From assembly GCA_947258755.1 (NCBI GenBank), contig CAMYJO010000005.1, forward strand, positions 34,935 through 98,934: a DNA stretch of 64,000 nt, in the 5' to 3' direction. The position numbers were made by a program, and so were the translations under genes. Source of the DNA: an uncultured Gammaproteobacteria bacterium (GTDB lineage Bacteria > Pseudomonadota > Gammaproteobacteria > JAADHQ01). Each line of letters opens with the position of its first letter. Position 1 is the first letter of the stretch. The notes beneath the pieces are model-generated. The model was not told the origin of the DNA and searched no databases. It was given only the letters and a program-made list of their open reading frames with translations. Of this stretch, positions 39,100-48,263 are shown piece after piece.

Positions 39100-41226
39100 T
39101 TAAATACGCCTAAGATCCAAACAATATTCGCTCAAGGCATCATCAGGCGGGGTAATGGCATCGGCTAATTCACCAGGCACAATCTCCTCGACAACAAAGC
39201 GCTCGCGTATGCGCCTGTACGCTTCGTCAAGTGAATCCGGCAGACCATCATAGGGCTCTGCCATTGGCTGCCAGTCGTACAGGGTAATGCGCAGGCCTAT
39301 TTCCATACCTGGCGGTAACAGCATGAGCACAATGGGATCCTGAGCACCAAGTCCAGGATGTAGTCCGGCCCAGGGCATAAAAGCACGATAGCGCAGCCCC
39401 ATGAGATATACGTGTCCGAACTCATCCTGCTCCTGGCGTAACGGTACACGATAGCCATTGGCCAGCACTTGCCATGCTGCCAGATCCTCTTTTTGATCAG
39501 AGCATGGGCGAAGACTGAGTTGCAAGCGTTTGGTACTTGCATCAACAAGTCGCGAACCACCTTCCTGCTCGGCTGCGTCACCAAGCAGTGGCCAGAATTC
39601 GATAGCCTGATCGACGTCGAAGCGACAAGTGGCATACTCGACATGACCGACATGGCGCCAGTCATCAGCGTACAGACGCTCGGTGACGGGCCTGCCCAGG
39701 CCCAGCCCGGCGGCCTGCAGATCACTGAACACATTACCCAGATCCTGGCGCAGATAAAATGGTAACGCAAAACGATCATGCAACCGACTGCCCCACTCGA
39801 TCAATTGATGGCCGATATTTTTCTTGACCAGCATGGCTACCAGTGCTCGCAGCATGGCGGCGATGGCGGTAGCCGTTTCTGCATCTGTAGTCATACGAAA
39901 GGCACGAAACTCAACCAGCCCGAGGCGTCCTCGACCTGGCAGGTAGGGATTCCAGAGTTTCTCGATATTCAACTCGCTACGATGGGCATTGCCCGAGGTA
40001 TCAACCAGAAAAGGGCTCAGACTGCGCCAGATAAATTCCGGTTGTGCATTCTTTGCAGCCGCAAGATATTGTAGCGCAAGCTGTAATTCACTAAATGATT
40101 CAAGCACGTTTTCATCGGCACGCGGCGATTGACTAAAACTGCCGACATATATTGGTGCAAACCAGTAGGAAAGTGCCGGATGATGATTGAGGTAGCTGAC
40201 CAGGCGGGGTAGCAATTGCGGTTCAACGAAAAAAGGACTACGTTCAGGGCTGGGACCACCCAGAGTAAACTGGCCACCCCCACCGCTATCCGAAATCACG
40301 CCGTTATACTGCAATCGATAAGGAGCAAGCCCCCCTGCTTGCGCAAGCGCGAATATGCTGCGACTCATCTGCAAAAATTCGCTGACAGTTGTCGCAGGGG
40401 CTTCATTCACTTCCAACACTGCAGGATCAGGTGTCAAGGTTGTCCAGGCAACCTGTTGATCTACTGGCGGAGGATACCCGCGCCATACCAGGGCAGTGAG
40501 ACCGGCATCAACTGACGCCTGGGCAACGCGTTGCAAAAAGGCCATAAACGTTTCCACCGCTGTAAAAGCCGGCAATTCAATACAGGGTTGCAGGCTGTCA
40601 TCAGGGCCCGTGGGCGCACAACCCACGGCAACGAGATAGAGCCCCTCTTCAGCTAGACCGTCAACGGCACCACTCGACGGGATGGCCTGGGAATGAAGTG
40701 AAGACCGGGCCAGACGGGAATCTTTTTCCGGGTCGACTGCCAGCTGTTGTTCATGACAACAAAATAATATGCGTAAGCCCATGTCCCCTTCGAGCTGAAA
40801 TCTGACCGCCGACCAACCGTCCCGATCGAGAGCAACGCTCAAATACTGCCAGAACGTATGCATCTGCTCGGCTGCACAGGAACATGATTGTCCCAGTGGA
40901 TCTGTCGGCAACCCGTCAGCATGCGCCTTGCCGTCACGACGCTGATACAGACCAAGGTTCCAGCGCGGCCGCTGTTCACCGGGATATTGACGTCCTATGG
41001 TACGTAAAATAATCGAACCCGGTAAGCTGTCGCGCAGGCGGTGGATAAAATCGCATGCATAGTTCAGTTTGGTTCCACCCAGGGCGTCAGTTAGCCATTC
41101 GGGTGATTCTGACAGGCGATTGGTAAAAGTTGGCTCAGCCCCTATCCAGATATCGAGGCCACAGGCTGATACTGCCGCATCGTGAGCACGGATAGCTGCG
41201 ACAAAGCTGTCGTTATCATGATTCAT
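39100..41226 (-). CDS. DUF2126 protein (stand-alone)
   Basis: A 708-residue protein that equals the C-terminal DUF2126 part of the ~1100-residue transglutaminase-DUF2126 fusions found in many bacteria. It opens LDIWIGAEPTFTNR, then DALGGTKLNYACDF and QYPGEQRPRWNLGLYQRRDG, and includes SRSIFALAQAGG, VISDSGGGGQFTLGGPSPERSPF and GLVEFRAFRMTTDAETATAIA. The matching transglutaminase half is encoded divergently 129 bp away. No function is proven; the family resembles glutamate-cysteine-ligase-like ligases. It has no signal peptide. Confidence 0.88.
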   Translation of the reverse strand: MNHDNDSFVAAIRAHDAAVSACGLDIWIGAEPTFTNRLSESPEWLTDALGGTKLNYACDFIHRLRDSLPGSIILRTIGRQYPGEQRPRWNLGLYQRRDGKAHADGLPTDPLGQSCSCAAEQMHTFWQYLSVALDRDGWSAVRFQLEGDMGLRILFCCHEQQLAVDPEKDSRLARSSLHSQAIPSSGAVDGLAEEGLYLVAVGCAPTGPDDSLQPCIELPAFTAVETFMAFLQRVAQASVDAGLTALVWRGYPPPVDQQVAWTTLTPDPAVLEVNEAPATTVSEFLQMSRSIFALAQAGGLAPYRLQYNGVISDSGGGGQFTLGGPSPERSPFFVEPQLLPRLVSYLNHHPALSYWFAPIYVGSFSQSPRADENVLESFSELQLALQYLAAAKNAQPEFIWRSLSPFLVDTSGNAHRSELNIEKLWNPYLPGRGRLGLVEFRAFRMTTDAETATAIAAMLRALVAMLVKKNIGHQLIEWGSRLHDRFALPFYLRQDLGNVFSDLQAAGLGLGRPVTERLYADDWRHVGHVEYATCRFDVDQAIEFWPLLGDAAEQEGGSRLVDASTKRLQLSLRPCSDQKEDLAAWQVLANGYRVPLRQEQDEFGHVYLMGLRYRAFMPWAGLHPGLGAQDPIVLMLLPPGMEIGLRITLYDWQPMAEPYDGLPDSLDEAYRRIRERFVVEEIVPGELADAITPPDDALSEYCLDLRRI

Positions 41227-41355
41227 GCCTACAAGTGTTTCTCAGTTCCGTTCCATTGTCAAAATGTGCTGCGCAGTCGCCGACTTTCAGAACTTTTCCT
41301 GCACGCTAACAATGAGTAATATCTTTTTTCATAATGGTGTCATAGAATCAGGCAC

Positions 41356-42219
41356 ATGCGTCGAATTAAAATACAACACCTGACACGTTACCAGTATGCC
41401 GAGCCGGTCACACTATTTCCGCATAGCCTCCATCTAAGGCCTCGCGAAGGCCATGATGTTCGTGTGCAGTCCTCCAAGTTGGAGATTGAACCCGAGCATC
41501 AGATCCGCTGGAAACGCGATGTCTATAGTAATTCCGTTGCCATAGTAACATTTCTGCAAGCTGCTGCAGAACTGGTCATCTCTAGCGAAGTGATCGTAGA
41601 GCATTATGAAGAACTAGCATTGGAGTTTTCACTGGAAGACAGTGCGCAGCACTTTCCTTTTCAATATGATCCCTCAGAACAGATAGATCTGGCGCCCTAT
41701 CAGAGTGCAATATACCCACAGGATCAGCCTGTATTGAGCGAATGGCTCGCCGGCGTCTTCGATCCGGCGATCGATACAGATACAATCACAATACTGACCA
41801 CAATAAACCGAAAAATCGCGAATGAGTTGCAATATCAGATGCGCGAGGAACCTGGTGTCCAGTCACCGGCGCAGACCTTGTCTACGGGTACAGGATCCTG
41901 TCGCGACTTTGCCACCCTGTTTATCGAGATCTGCCGCGGTTACGGGCTTGCCAGCCGCTTTATCAGCGGCTATATCCTAAATGAGTCGATTATGCCAGGA
42001 CATACGTCCACGCATGCCTGGGCGGAGGTTCTGTTACCGGGTTCCGGCTGGCGAGGTTTTGATTCAACCAGCGGCCTGGTGGTCAGCGGTGAACATATTG
42101 CGGTCGCGGTGCACCGACATCCAGAAGCGATCCCCCCGGTTGCTGGTACCTATGTGGGCGCAGTCAACCAACCAGTAGAACTCTCGGTTGAAGTCAGGGT
42201 AAGCCATATTCCTGATTAA
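41356..42219 (+). CDS. Transglutaminase-like protein
   Basis: A 287-residue cytoplasmic transglutaminase-family protein. The N-terminal domain starts IKIQHLTRYQYAEPVTLFPHSLHLRPREG, the usual bacterial transglutaminase-like N-terminal domain. The core has Cys in GTGSCRDFATLFIEICRGYG, His in STHAWAEVLLPGSGW and Asp in GFDSTSGLVV, a complete catalytic triad. It likely hydrolyses or crosslinks amide bonds. It is divergent to the DUF2126 gene, with which it is normally fused or adjacent, so they probably act together. Confidence 0.93.
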   Translation: MRRIKIQHLTRYQYAEPVTLFPHSLHLRPREGHDVRVQSSKLEIEPEHQIRWKRDVYSNSVAIVTFLQAAAELVISSEVIVEHYEELALEFSLEDSAQHFPFQYDPSEQIDLAPYQSAIYPQDQPVLSEWLAGVFDPAIDTDTITILTTINRKIANELQYQMREEPGVQSPAQTLSTGTGSCRDFATLFIEICRGYGLASRFISGYILNESIMPGHTSTHAWAEVLLPGSGWRGFDSTSGLVVSGEHIAVAVHRHPEAIPPVAGTYVGAVNQPVELSVEVRVSHIPD

Positions 42220-42225
42220 TCATTT

Positions 42226-42515
42226 TTCAAGATAAAGGCAGCGGCTACACTGTCACCAGGTTTGATATCATCCGTAGTTTGCCAGTTATTGACGACAATG
42301 ATAGCTTGAAGATCTTGACCGGGCTATGAAACAGTCAGCTTATCTATTTCAACCAGGCCCATATTGATGATGTGGTCCTGCTCAAGATCAAGCACTGTTG
42401 TTTCAAAATCAAGGGCCACAAATGGCACATCGTTGACAGGCGTTGCAACAGGCGTGAAAGCCTGTTGATAATAATCCTGCAACGGACCCGGTACAGTATT
42501 TCTGAGCGAATGCAC
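42226..42515 (-). pseudogene. Remnants of a DnaQ-like exonuclease and a TOBE-like domain
   Basis: From GTG 42515 the minus strand encodes 63 residues with PGPLQDYYQQAF and FVALDFETTVLD, the first DEDD motif of a 3'-5' exonuclease, then stops at TAG 42324. In the same frame directly after the stop a further ~35 residues (PGQDLQAIIVVNNWQ ... KPGDSVAAAF) resemble the end of a TOBE-type ligand-binding domain, ending at TAA 42219-region. The exonuclease normally extends well past 200 residues, so this is a truncated fragment joined to unrelated coding sequence, probably by deletion. The TOBE reading is tentative. Confidence 0.6.
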
Positions 42516-42621
42516 ATCTGATTAGCTAAGCGGGAAATCTCTCGTCACCGCGCTACAATAAAATGATGACTTATGCTTAAAATTGCCATGAAATAAAAAT
42601 GCTATTGCCATATTAAACAAT

Positions 42622-44067
42622 ATGCACTCAGAAAATACATATCAGTTGGTCAGCATATTATTCTTACGTCTAATCGGCGTTTTTTATCTGATTGCATTTG
42701 TTTCAATCGGTGTGCAAATAGAGGGCCTGGCTGGCAGCCAGGGCATTTTGCCTTTTAGCCAACATCTGGATTATATAGAGACGCAAACCGGCATTGAGCG
42801 CTATCTGCAAATGCCTACTGTATTCTGGCTCAACTCAAGTGATATGGCCTTGAATGCCGCGACTGTAATCGGCGCTATCACCTCGGTCATGATTATTTTC
42901 AATTGGCTGCCCCGCTTTGCGCTTGTCATATCATTTATATTGTATCTGTCCCTGTATTATGCCGGTCAGACTTTCATGAATTTCCAATGGGATGCGCTGA
43001 TCCTGGAAGCCGGTTTTCTGGCTATATTCCTGACTCCCAGATCACGCATTATTATTTTCCTGTTTCGCTTTCTGTTGTTCCGCCTGCGCTTCATGTCCGG
43101 CATATCCAAATTTTCACTACAAGATCCCAGCTGGTCCGGACTGACCGCATTAAACTTTTATTTTGAAGTCCAACCACTACCGACACCGCTCGCATGGTAT
43201 GCACATCAGCTCCCGGAATGGTTACTACGTTCCAGTACGGCACTGACCCTGGTGATTGAAATACTGGTCCCGTTTATGATGTTCATGCCGAGACGCTGGC
43301 GTTTTACTGCGGCGTGGATAACGATACTTTGGCAAGTGTTGATCATACTGACCAGCAATCATAACTGGTTCAATTTCCTGACCATCGCACTGTGTCTGTT
43401 CCTGTTTGATGACAAGGCTATACAACGTGTTATCCCCAAACGCCTTACAGCAATCCTTGGTAAACAAGCTCATAATACAACACAGGAAAGTAAAAGCAGA
43501 CGTGTAACAACGCTCGCTATTGCATTGCTTATTGTATTCTGCAGCGTTGTGAACCTATGGGAATTGACACTGATGCAACGTAGTACTGGTTTAATTCGCG
43601 CGATTGTTGATTATACAGAGGCCTATCGCATCGTCGCTAAATATCATGTATTCCCGACCATGAAAACGGAAAGAATAGAACTCGAGTTACAAGGATCGAT
43701 TGATGGTCAGGAATGGAAGCCCTACGTTTTCAAATACAAACCGGGCGATATAATGCAAAGTCCCGATATCGTAATCCCTCATCAACCGCGTCTTGACTGG
43801 CAAATGTGGTTCGTGACCCTGCATCCGATGTTCATACCCTGGTTTGATCAATTTCTAAAAAGTTTGCTAAACAATTCACCCGCTGTAACCGCATTACTGG
43901 AGCACAACCCATTTCCCGACATGCCACCGCGCTATATCCGCGTTGATGCATTTCGTTATCAATTCAGTGACCAGAAACAACGCAATAAAACCGGGCAGTG
44001 GTGGAGCCGTGAGTCTCTCGGACCGTTTGCCCCGCTGCCCTGGATCGAGCGAAAACCCGCCTACTGA
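42622..44067 (+). CDS. Lipase maturation factor (LMF1-like) membrane protein
   Basis: A 481-residue polytopic protein of the lipase maturation factor family. It has about eight membrane helices; conserved blocks include FMNFQWDALILEAGFLAIFL, FRFLLFRLRFMSGISKF and the C-terminal soluble DUF part with IELELQGSIDGQEWKPYVFKYKPGD and PRLDWQMWFV, typical of bacterial LMF homologues. In animals LMF1 folds lipases in the ER; bacterial members are untested. No clear ribosome site precedes the ATG. It is near the photolyase genes, a neighbourhood in which LMF homologues recur. Confidence 0.9.
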   Translation: MHSENTYQLVSILFLRLIGVFYLIAFVSIGVQIEGLAGSQGILPFSQHLDYIETQTGIERYLQMPTVFWLNSSDMALNAATVIGAITSVMIIFNWLPRFALVISFILYLSLYYAGQTFMNFQWDALILEAGFLAIFLTPRSRIIIFLFRFLLFRLRFMSGISKFSLQDPSWSGLTALNFYFEVQPLPTPLAWYAHQLPEWLLRSSTALTLVIEILVPFMMFMPRRWRFTAAWITILWQVLIILTSNHNWFNFLTIALCLFLFDDKAIQRVIPKRLTAILGKQAHNTTQESKSRRVTTLAIALLIVFCSVVNLWELTLMQRSTGLIRAIVDYTEAYRIVAKYHVFPTMKTERIELELQGSIDGQEWKPYVFKYKPGDIMQSPDIVIPHQPRLDWQMWFVTLHPMFIPWFDQFLKSLLNNSPAVTALLEHNPFPDMPPRYIRVDAFRYQFSDQKQRNKTGQWWSRESLGPFAPLPWIERKPAY

Positions 44068-44176
44068 CCTACATCAGCATCAATTCCAGAGTATGGCCTC
44101 ATTGTTCTCAAAGGCCTTGTATAAAATCAATGATCAGGCCTCGAGGGTACGATGGAATGATGTCAGCGCAGGTTTT

Positions 44177-44500
44177 TCACTGAACTGAAGCTGGGTTGCC
44201 AGGATGCCATGCCCCCGACCTGTAGTTAGTCAGCATTTGTTCGGCACTGTCATAATCTTCCTGGCTCATGTTGACGGCCACAACAGTACGCAACAGCTTG
44301 GCATCTTCATCACCCTGATCACAGGCAAGACTAAGCCAGAAGTATGAAAACGCATCGTTTTGCTCAACCCCCCTGCCTTCGGCAAAAATGAGCCCTGCGG
44401 CATACTGCGCATCGACATCGCCTTTTTCCGCCACCTGCAGCAATTTCTGTGCTTCCTCAGGATCATTGCGTAACAGTATTAACGAGCGCAGATCTGCCAT
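44177..44500 (-). CDS. Sel1-repeat-like small protein
   Basis: Start 44500 (MADLRSLILL) is chosen because GGGAGGAA lies 8 nt upstream; the protein is 107 residues. It contains a Sel1/TPR-like helical repeat, GDVDAQYAAGLIFAEGRGVEQNDAFSYFWLSLACDQGDEDA, and no signal peptide. Such repeats mediate protein contacts. It is divergent from the MerR/B12 regulator across the repeat operator, so it is likely light- or B12-regulated too. Confidence 0.82.
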   Translation of the reverse strand: MADLRSLILLRNDPEEAQKLLQVAEKGDVDAQYAAGLIFAEGRGVEQNDAFSYFWLSLACDQGDEDAKLLRTVVAVNMSQEDYDSAEQMLTNYRSGAWHPGNPASVQ

Positions 44501-44520
44501 TATTATTCCTCCCAGGGTCA

Positions 44521-44568
44521 TTGGACTAACATTATTCTGCAAATATGATACAATAGTTATACAATATA
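44521..44568 (+). promoter_or_regulatory. Regulator promoter with three 11-bp repeats (putative LitR/CarH operator 2)
   Basis: Three contiguous 11-mers: TCTGCAAATAT (44536-44546), GATACAATAGT (44547-44557), TATACAATATA (44558-44568). For the plus-strand regulator gene, -35 TTGGAC (44521-44526), 17-bp spacer and -10 TATGAT (44544-44549) place the repeats over the -10 and start site. This is the arrangement expected of an autoregulated CarH-type repressor. The divergent Sel1 gene would be affected as well. Confidence 0.7.
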
Positions 44569-44592
44569 ACTGAATTGAAGAATGATCAAGCC

Positions 44593-45522
44593 ATGCCCGA
44601 ACAAATTGACAAATTGCCACAAACTGAGGATAACGGCCTGTTCCCGATTCGAACAGTGGCTGCAGTCACCGGTGTCAATCCCATTACCTTACGTGCCTGG
44701 GAACGTCGATATAAGCTGATCACGCCAAAACGAACGCCTAAAGGACACCGCCTGTACACAAAAGATGACATCGAGCTCATCGAGCGTGTAACGACATTAC
44801 TGAACCAAGGCATGGCAATCAGCCAGGTTAAACCTCTGTTACAAAAGGAACAAACGCCTCACGCCAGTACGGCAAACAAGGACTCACAGGATATTTGGCA
44901 GAAATATCAGGACATGATGTTAGAGGCTATTTCCGTTTTCGACGAAAATAGACTCGATAGCATTTACAATGACGCCTTGTCCTTGTATCCCGTCGATATC
45001 GTCAGTTCCAGGCTCATTACTCCGCTACTGAAAGTATTAGGCACGAGCTGGAAACAACATGAGGCAGGAATTGCAAAGGAACATTTTTTTACCGTATACC
45101 TGCGCAACAAATTGGGTGCCCGTATTCAACATATGAATCTGCGCACCACCGGGCCATTACTGCTGATCGCCTGCCTTCCAGGAGAGCAACATGAAATCGG
45201 CATGTTACTATTTTCCCTGGCAGCAACAAACTATGGATATCGCACCCTGATACTCGGCGCTAATTTACCTCTGGAACAAATTCCTGCTGTTCTGGAAAAA
45301 CGTCCTTGCGAAGCCATTGTCCTGTCCGGTTTTTCAAAACCCTCCAAGGATTTGTTTAGCAAACACCTCCCCAAGCTCATTTCCGAGGTAACAGTTCCTG
45401 TATTCACCGGCGGTGCATTGGCAGAACGCCATAAAAATGAGATTGAATCGGTAAACGCTATTTATGCTGGAACCGACATACATACAGGACTGGAAACTAT
45501 TACCAATACCCTGAACACTTGA
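44593..45522 (+). CDS. MerR-family regulator with B12-binding domain (LitR/CarH type)
   Basis: Predicted light-sensing transcriptional repressor using adenosylcobalamin. From ATG 44593 it is 309 residues; TTG 44575 is an alternative start. The MerR helix-turn-helix is LFPIRTVAAVTGVNPITLRAWERRY with TPKGHRLYTKDD. The helical bundle has the family motif W153-x9-E163-H164, and the cobalamin-binding fold has E198-x-H200-x-x-G203, H200 being the lower-ligand histidine. In Thermus CarH the residue after the Trp is the His that binds cobalt after light; here it is Lys154, with His at 156. The photolyase gene follows 16 bp downstream. Confidence 0.9.
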   Translation: MPEQIDKLPQTEDNGLFPIRTVAAVTGVNPITLRAWERRYKLITPKRTPKGHRLYTKDDIELIERVTTLLNQGMAISQVKPLLQKEQTPHASTANKDSQDIWQKYQDMMLEAISVFDENRLDSIYNDALSLYPVDIVSSRLITPLLKVLGTSWKQHEAGIAKEHFFTVYLRNKLGARIQHMNLRTTGPLLLIACLPGEQHEIGMLLFSLAATNYGYRTLILGANLPLEQIPAVLEKRPCEAIVLSGFSKPSKDLFSKHLPKLISEVTVPVFTGGALAERHKNEIESVNAIYAGTDIHTGLETITNTLNT

Positions 45523-45538
45523 GCCAGGCCAATACGGC

Positions 45539-46993
45539 ATGAAAACATCCATTATCTGGTTCCGACAAGATCTACGTCTGCATGACAACCCGGCATTACA
45601 GGCAGCTGTGCAAACTCGACAAACTATCATTCCTGTCTATATCTATGAAACTGAGAGTCACAATTGGTCACCTGGGGGCGCCAGTAAATGGTGGCTACAT
45701 CATAGTTTATCTGCACTGCAACAATCTTTGCGCGAACGAGGATCTGAGCTGCTTATTGTTAATGGCTCAGCTGAACAGGAGCTCCACAAGCTATGCCTGC
45801 AAATGGATACTGATCATGTATTCTGGAATCGATGCTATGAACCTTATGCCGTTCAACGAGATCAGCGAATCAAAAAGTCTTTACAGGAAAATTCTATCGA
45901 GGTGAAAAGCTTTAACGGCTCCTTATTAACAGAACCCTGGGAAGGACTGAAAAAAGATGGTACGCCCTATCGAGTATTTACGCCATTCTGGAAAGCGATG
46001 CAAAGGAACGGTTTTAGTCATTACACAGCTAAAGCGCCGGTAAAATTACCCGCCATTACACCGACTAAGCTGAAGATCAACAATGTTGATATAGATTCAC
46101 TACAACTTCTACCTCAGATCCCATGGGATGCTGACATCAGGAATCGTTGGCAGCCGGGTGAATCAGGCGCTAGCAAGGCCCTGGCAGATTTTTTAGACAA
46201 TGCGATAGCAAATTACCCTGAAGAAAGGGACATACCGGGCATTGACGGAACATCCTGCCTATCTGCTCACCTACATTTCGGTGAGATCAGCCCCTGGAAA
46301 ATATGGCAAAGCGCGCAGCAATGGAGCGCACAGAATACCAGCGCTGGCAGTATCAAAGCGACAGAGGCTTATTTACGCCAACTGGGATGGCGCGATTTTG
46401 CCCATCACCTGTTGTACCATTTTCCGCATACCACAGACAAACCTTTGGATGAGCGCTTCAATTCATTCCCATGGAAAAAGAATTATAAAAAACAGTTACA
46501 TCAGTGGCAGAAAGGTTTGACTGGTATCCCCATTGTCGATGCCGGCATGCGTGAACTCTGGCAAACAGGCTTGATGCATAATCGTGTACGCATGATCGTC
46601 GCATCATTGCTGACCAAGAATTTACTCATACCATGGCAGCAAGGAGCTAAATGGTTTTGGGATACTTTGGTAGATGCAGACCTGGCCAATAACACCATGG
46701 GCTGGCAATGGACAGCAGGTAGTGGCGCTGATGCCGCCCCCTTCTTTCGTATTTTCAATCCAGTGCGTCAGGGTGAACGCTTTGATCCAAAGGGTCACTA
46801 CGTACGCCATTGGCTTCCCGAGCTGAGTTCATTACCCGATAAATGGATACATCAACCCTGGGAAGCACCTCAGGATGCCCTTGAGCAGGCACATCTAATA
46901 TTGGGAGAAAATTATCCCATGCCTATCGTTGATTTATCAGACAGTAGAAAAAGGGCACTGACAATCTGGAATGAACTAAAAAATAAGACTTAA
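45539..46993 (+). CDS. phrB: Deoxyribodipyrimidine photolyase
   Basis: Light-driven repair of cyclobutane pyrimidine dimers. The 484 residues match class I CPD photolyases. The N-terminal antenna domain begins SIIWFRQDLRLHDNPAL; the FAD-binding C-terminal half has WRDFAHHLLYHFP, GIPIVDAGMRELWQTGLMHNRVRM and the signature DADLANNTMGWQWTAGSGADAAPFFRIFNP region (residues ~378-407). It is in an operon with the MerR/B12 regulator, a classic photoresponse arrangement. No cryptochrome-like extension is seen. Confidence 0.97.
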   Translation: MKTSIIWFRQDLRLHDNPALQAAVQTRQTIIPVYIYETESHNWSPGGASKWWLHHSLSALQQSLRERGSELLIVNGSAEQELHKLCLQMDTDHVFWNRCYEPYAVQRDQRIKKSLQENSIEVKSFNGSLLTEPWEGLKKDGTPYRVFTPFWKAMQRNGFSHYTAKAPVKLPAITPTKLKINNVDIDSLQLLPQIPWDADIRNRWQPGESGASKALADFLDNAIANYPEERDIPGIDGTSCLSAHLHFGEISPWKIWQSAQQWSAQNTSAGSIKATEAYLRQLGWRDFAHHLLYHFPHTTDKPLDERFNSFPWKKNYKKQLHQWQKGLTGIPIVDAGMRELWQTGLMHNRVRMIVASLLTKNLLIPWQQGAKWFWDTLVDADLANNTMGWQWTAGSGADAAPFFRIFNPVRQGERFDPKGHYVRHWLPELSSLPDKWIHQPWEAPQDALEQAHLILGENYPMPIVDLSDSRKRALTIWNELKNKT

Positions 46994-47035
46994 CCTATAA
47001 TCAAATTACGACTTGACAGTATAATAACGAGCATT

Positions 47036-47263
47036 TTAATTTTGCTTGTACGAGCTACGGTCTCCACATTGCGGGCAGACATAATCCCTCGCCATCCAGG
47101 CCCAGACACTGACTGCCAGTGCTGGGATAATTAGAACTGGCCAGTAACCTTGAAGCAAAAAAGACAATGGTATTATCCATAACAATGCAGCTATAAGACT
47201 TAAACGAGTGTGTTTACGCTTAAATGCGCCAGTGTAACCACATTGATAACAATGCAAGTTCAT
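47036..47263 (-). CDS. Small zinc-ribbon membrane protein
   Basis: A 75-residue protein with CYQC at the N-terminus and CPQC at the C-terminus, together able to make one zinc site, flanking two hydrophobic helices (SLIAALLWIIPLSFLLQGYW and PVLIIPALAVSVWAW). I recognise no family name. It starts 4 bp after the stop of the YbgA-like gene, so it is the last gene of the glutathione-peroxidase operon. Confidence 0.72.
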   Translation of the reverse strand: MNLHCYQCGYTGAFKRKHTRLSLIAALLWIIPLSFLLQGYWPVLIIPALAVSVWAWMARDYVCPQCGDRSSYKQN

Positions 47264-47266
47264 TAG

Positions 47267-48238
47267 CTAGATATTATTTCTCAACATGAGTTCACCGGGA
47301 TGAGGATTCAGATAGACCTGGCGGTTTACAAAATGATGCGGGTTACGGCGAAAATGGTGCCGCAGTAATGTAATAGGCACAATCAGTGGGTATTCACCCT
47401 TGCCGTAGGCCTTGATAGCATTCAATACTTCTGCACGATCGTCACCATCAAGACATGAACGTAAAAATCCCAATAGGTGCTGTAATACATTAACATGTGT
47501 TTTTCGATTAGCCCTCTGCTTTAGTACGGCCATAACGTCTGCGATATATTGCTGCGCGAATTCATCAATATTGACACCATCGAGGGCAGCAAGCTTTCGC
47601 CCCAAATTCCTGTACACCTGTTGATTATGTGCAAGCAACAAGTACTTATGACGTGTATGAAAATCAAGCAAGTTGGATTTACTAATGCCAGATTGTGCAA
47701 GCTCGATCCAACGATCATAAACAAACACCCGGTTAATGAAGTTCTCACGCAAGACATGATCATTCAGCCTGCCTTCTTCTTCTACCGGCAGTAATGGGTT
47801 TTGCTTCATAATCTCACTGGCAAAAAAGCCGGTTCCATTTCTTTCGGGGTGTCCATTTTCCGCATATACCTTGACCCGCTCCATACCGCAACTGGGTGAG
47901 TCTTTTTTAAATATAAAACCTCTAAGATGCTGCAGAGAGCCAGCAACCTTATTGCCATAAGCTGATAGCTGCTCTGAATAGTCAACATCAGGATTACGAC
48001 TACCCCGTACGCGAATATCACCGCTAAAATTCACTAATCTTATCGGCTCCCTGGGTATCGTCATTCCTATTGCAACTTCAGGACAATATGAAACAAAATC
48101 AAAATGCTCACTGAGCAGATCATCAATATAAGAATTACGTTTGTGCCCACCATCGAAACGTACTTTAGCCCCAAGCAAGCAGGCACTAACACCGATAGCA
48201 ATTTTATGATTACTCATTAACTCTATTTCGTTGTTCAT
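47267..48238 (-). CDS. DUF523-DUF1722 protein (YbgA-like)
   Basis: A 323-residue fusion. The N-terminal DUF523 half begins IGVSACLLGAKVRFDGGHKRN and contains CPEVAIGMTIPREPIRLV and KKDSPSCGMERVK; the C-terminal DUF1722 half runs from FHTRHKYLLLAHNQQVYRNLG. Fusions of this kind neighbour photolyase genes in E. coli (ybgA-phr) and many others. The family has recently been linked to thiouracil-type desulfidase chemistry for DUF523, but the fused form is untested here. It is 25 bp after the peroxidase gene. Confidence 0.92.
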   Translation of the reverse strand: MNNEIELMSNHKIAIGVSACLLGAKVRFDGGHKRNSYIDDLLSEHFDFVSYCPEVAIGMTIPREPIRLVNFSGDIRVRGSRNPDVDYSEQLSAYGNKVAGSLQHLRGFIFKKDSPSCGMERVKVYAENGHPERNGTGFFASEIMKQNPLLPVEEEGRLNDHVLRENFINRVFVYDRWIELAQSGISKSNLLDFHTRHKYLLLAHNQQVYRNLGRKLAALDGVNIDEFAQQYIADVMAVLKQRANRKTHVNVLQHLLGFLRSCLDGDDRAEVLNAIKAYGKGEYPLIVPITLLRHHFRRNPHHFVNRQVYLNPHPGELMLRNNI

Positions 48239-48263
48239 TTCAACTGTCCCCTGTTAGTGTAGT

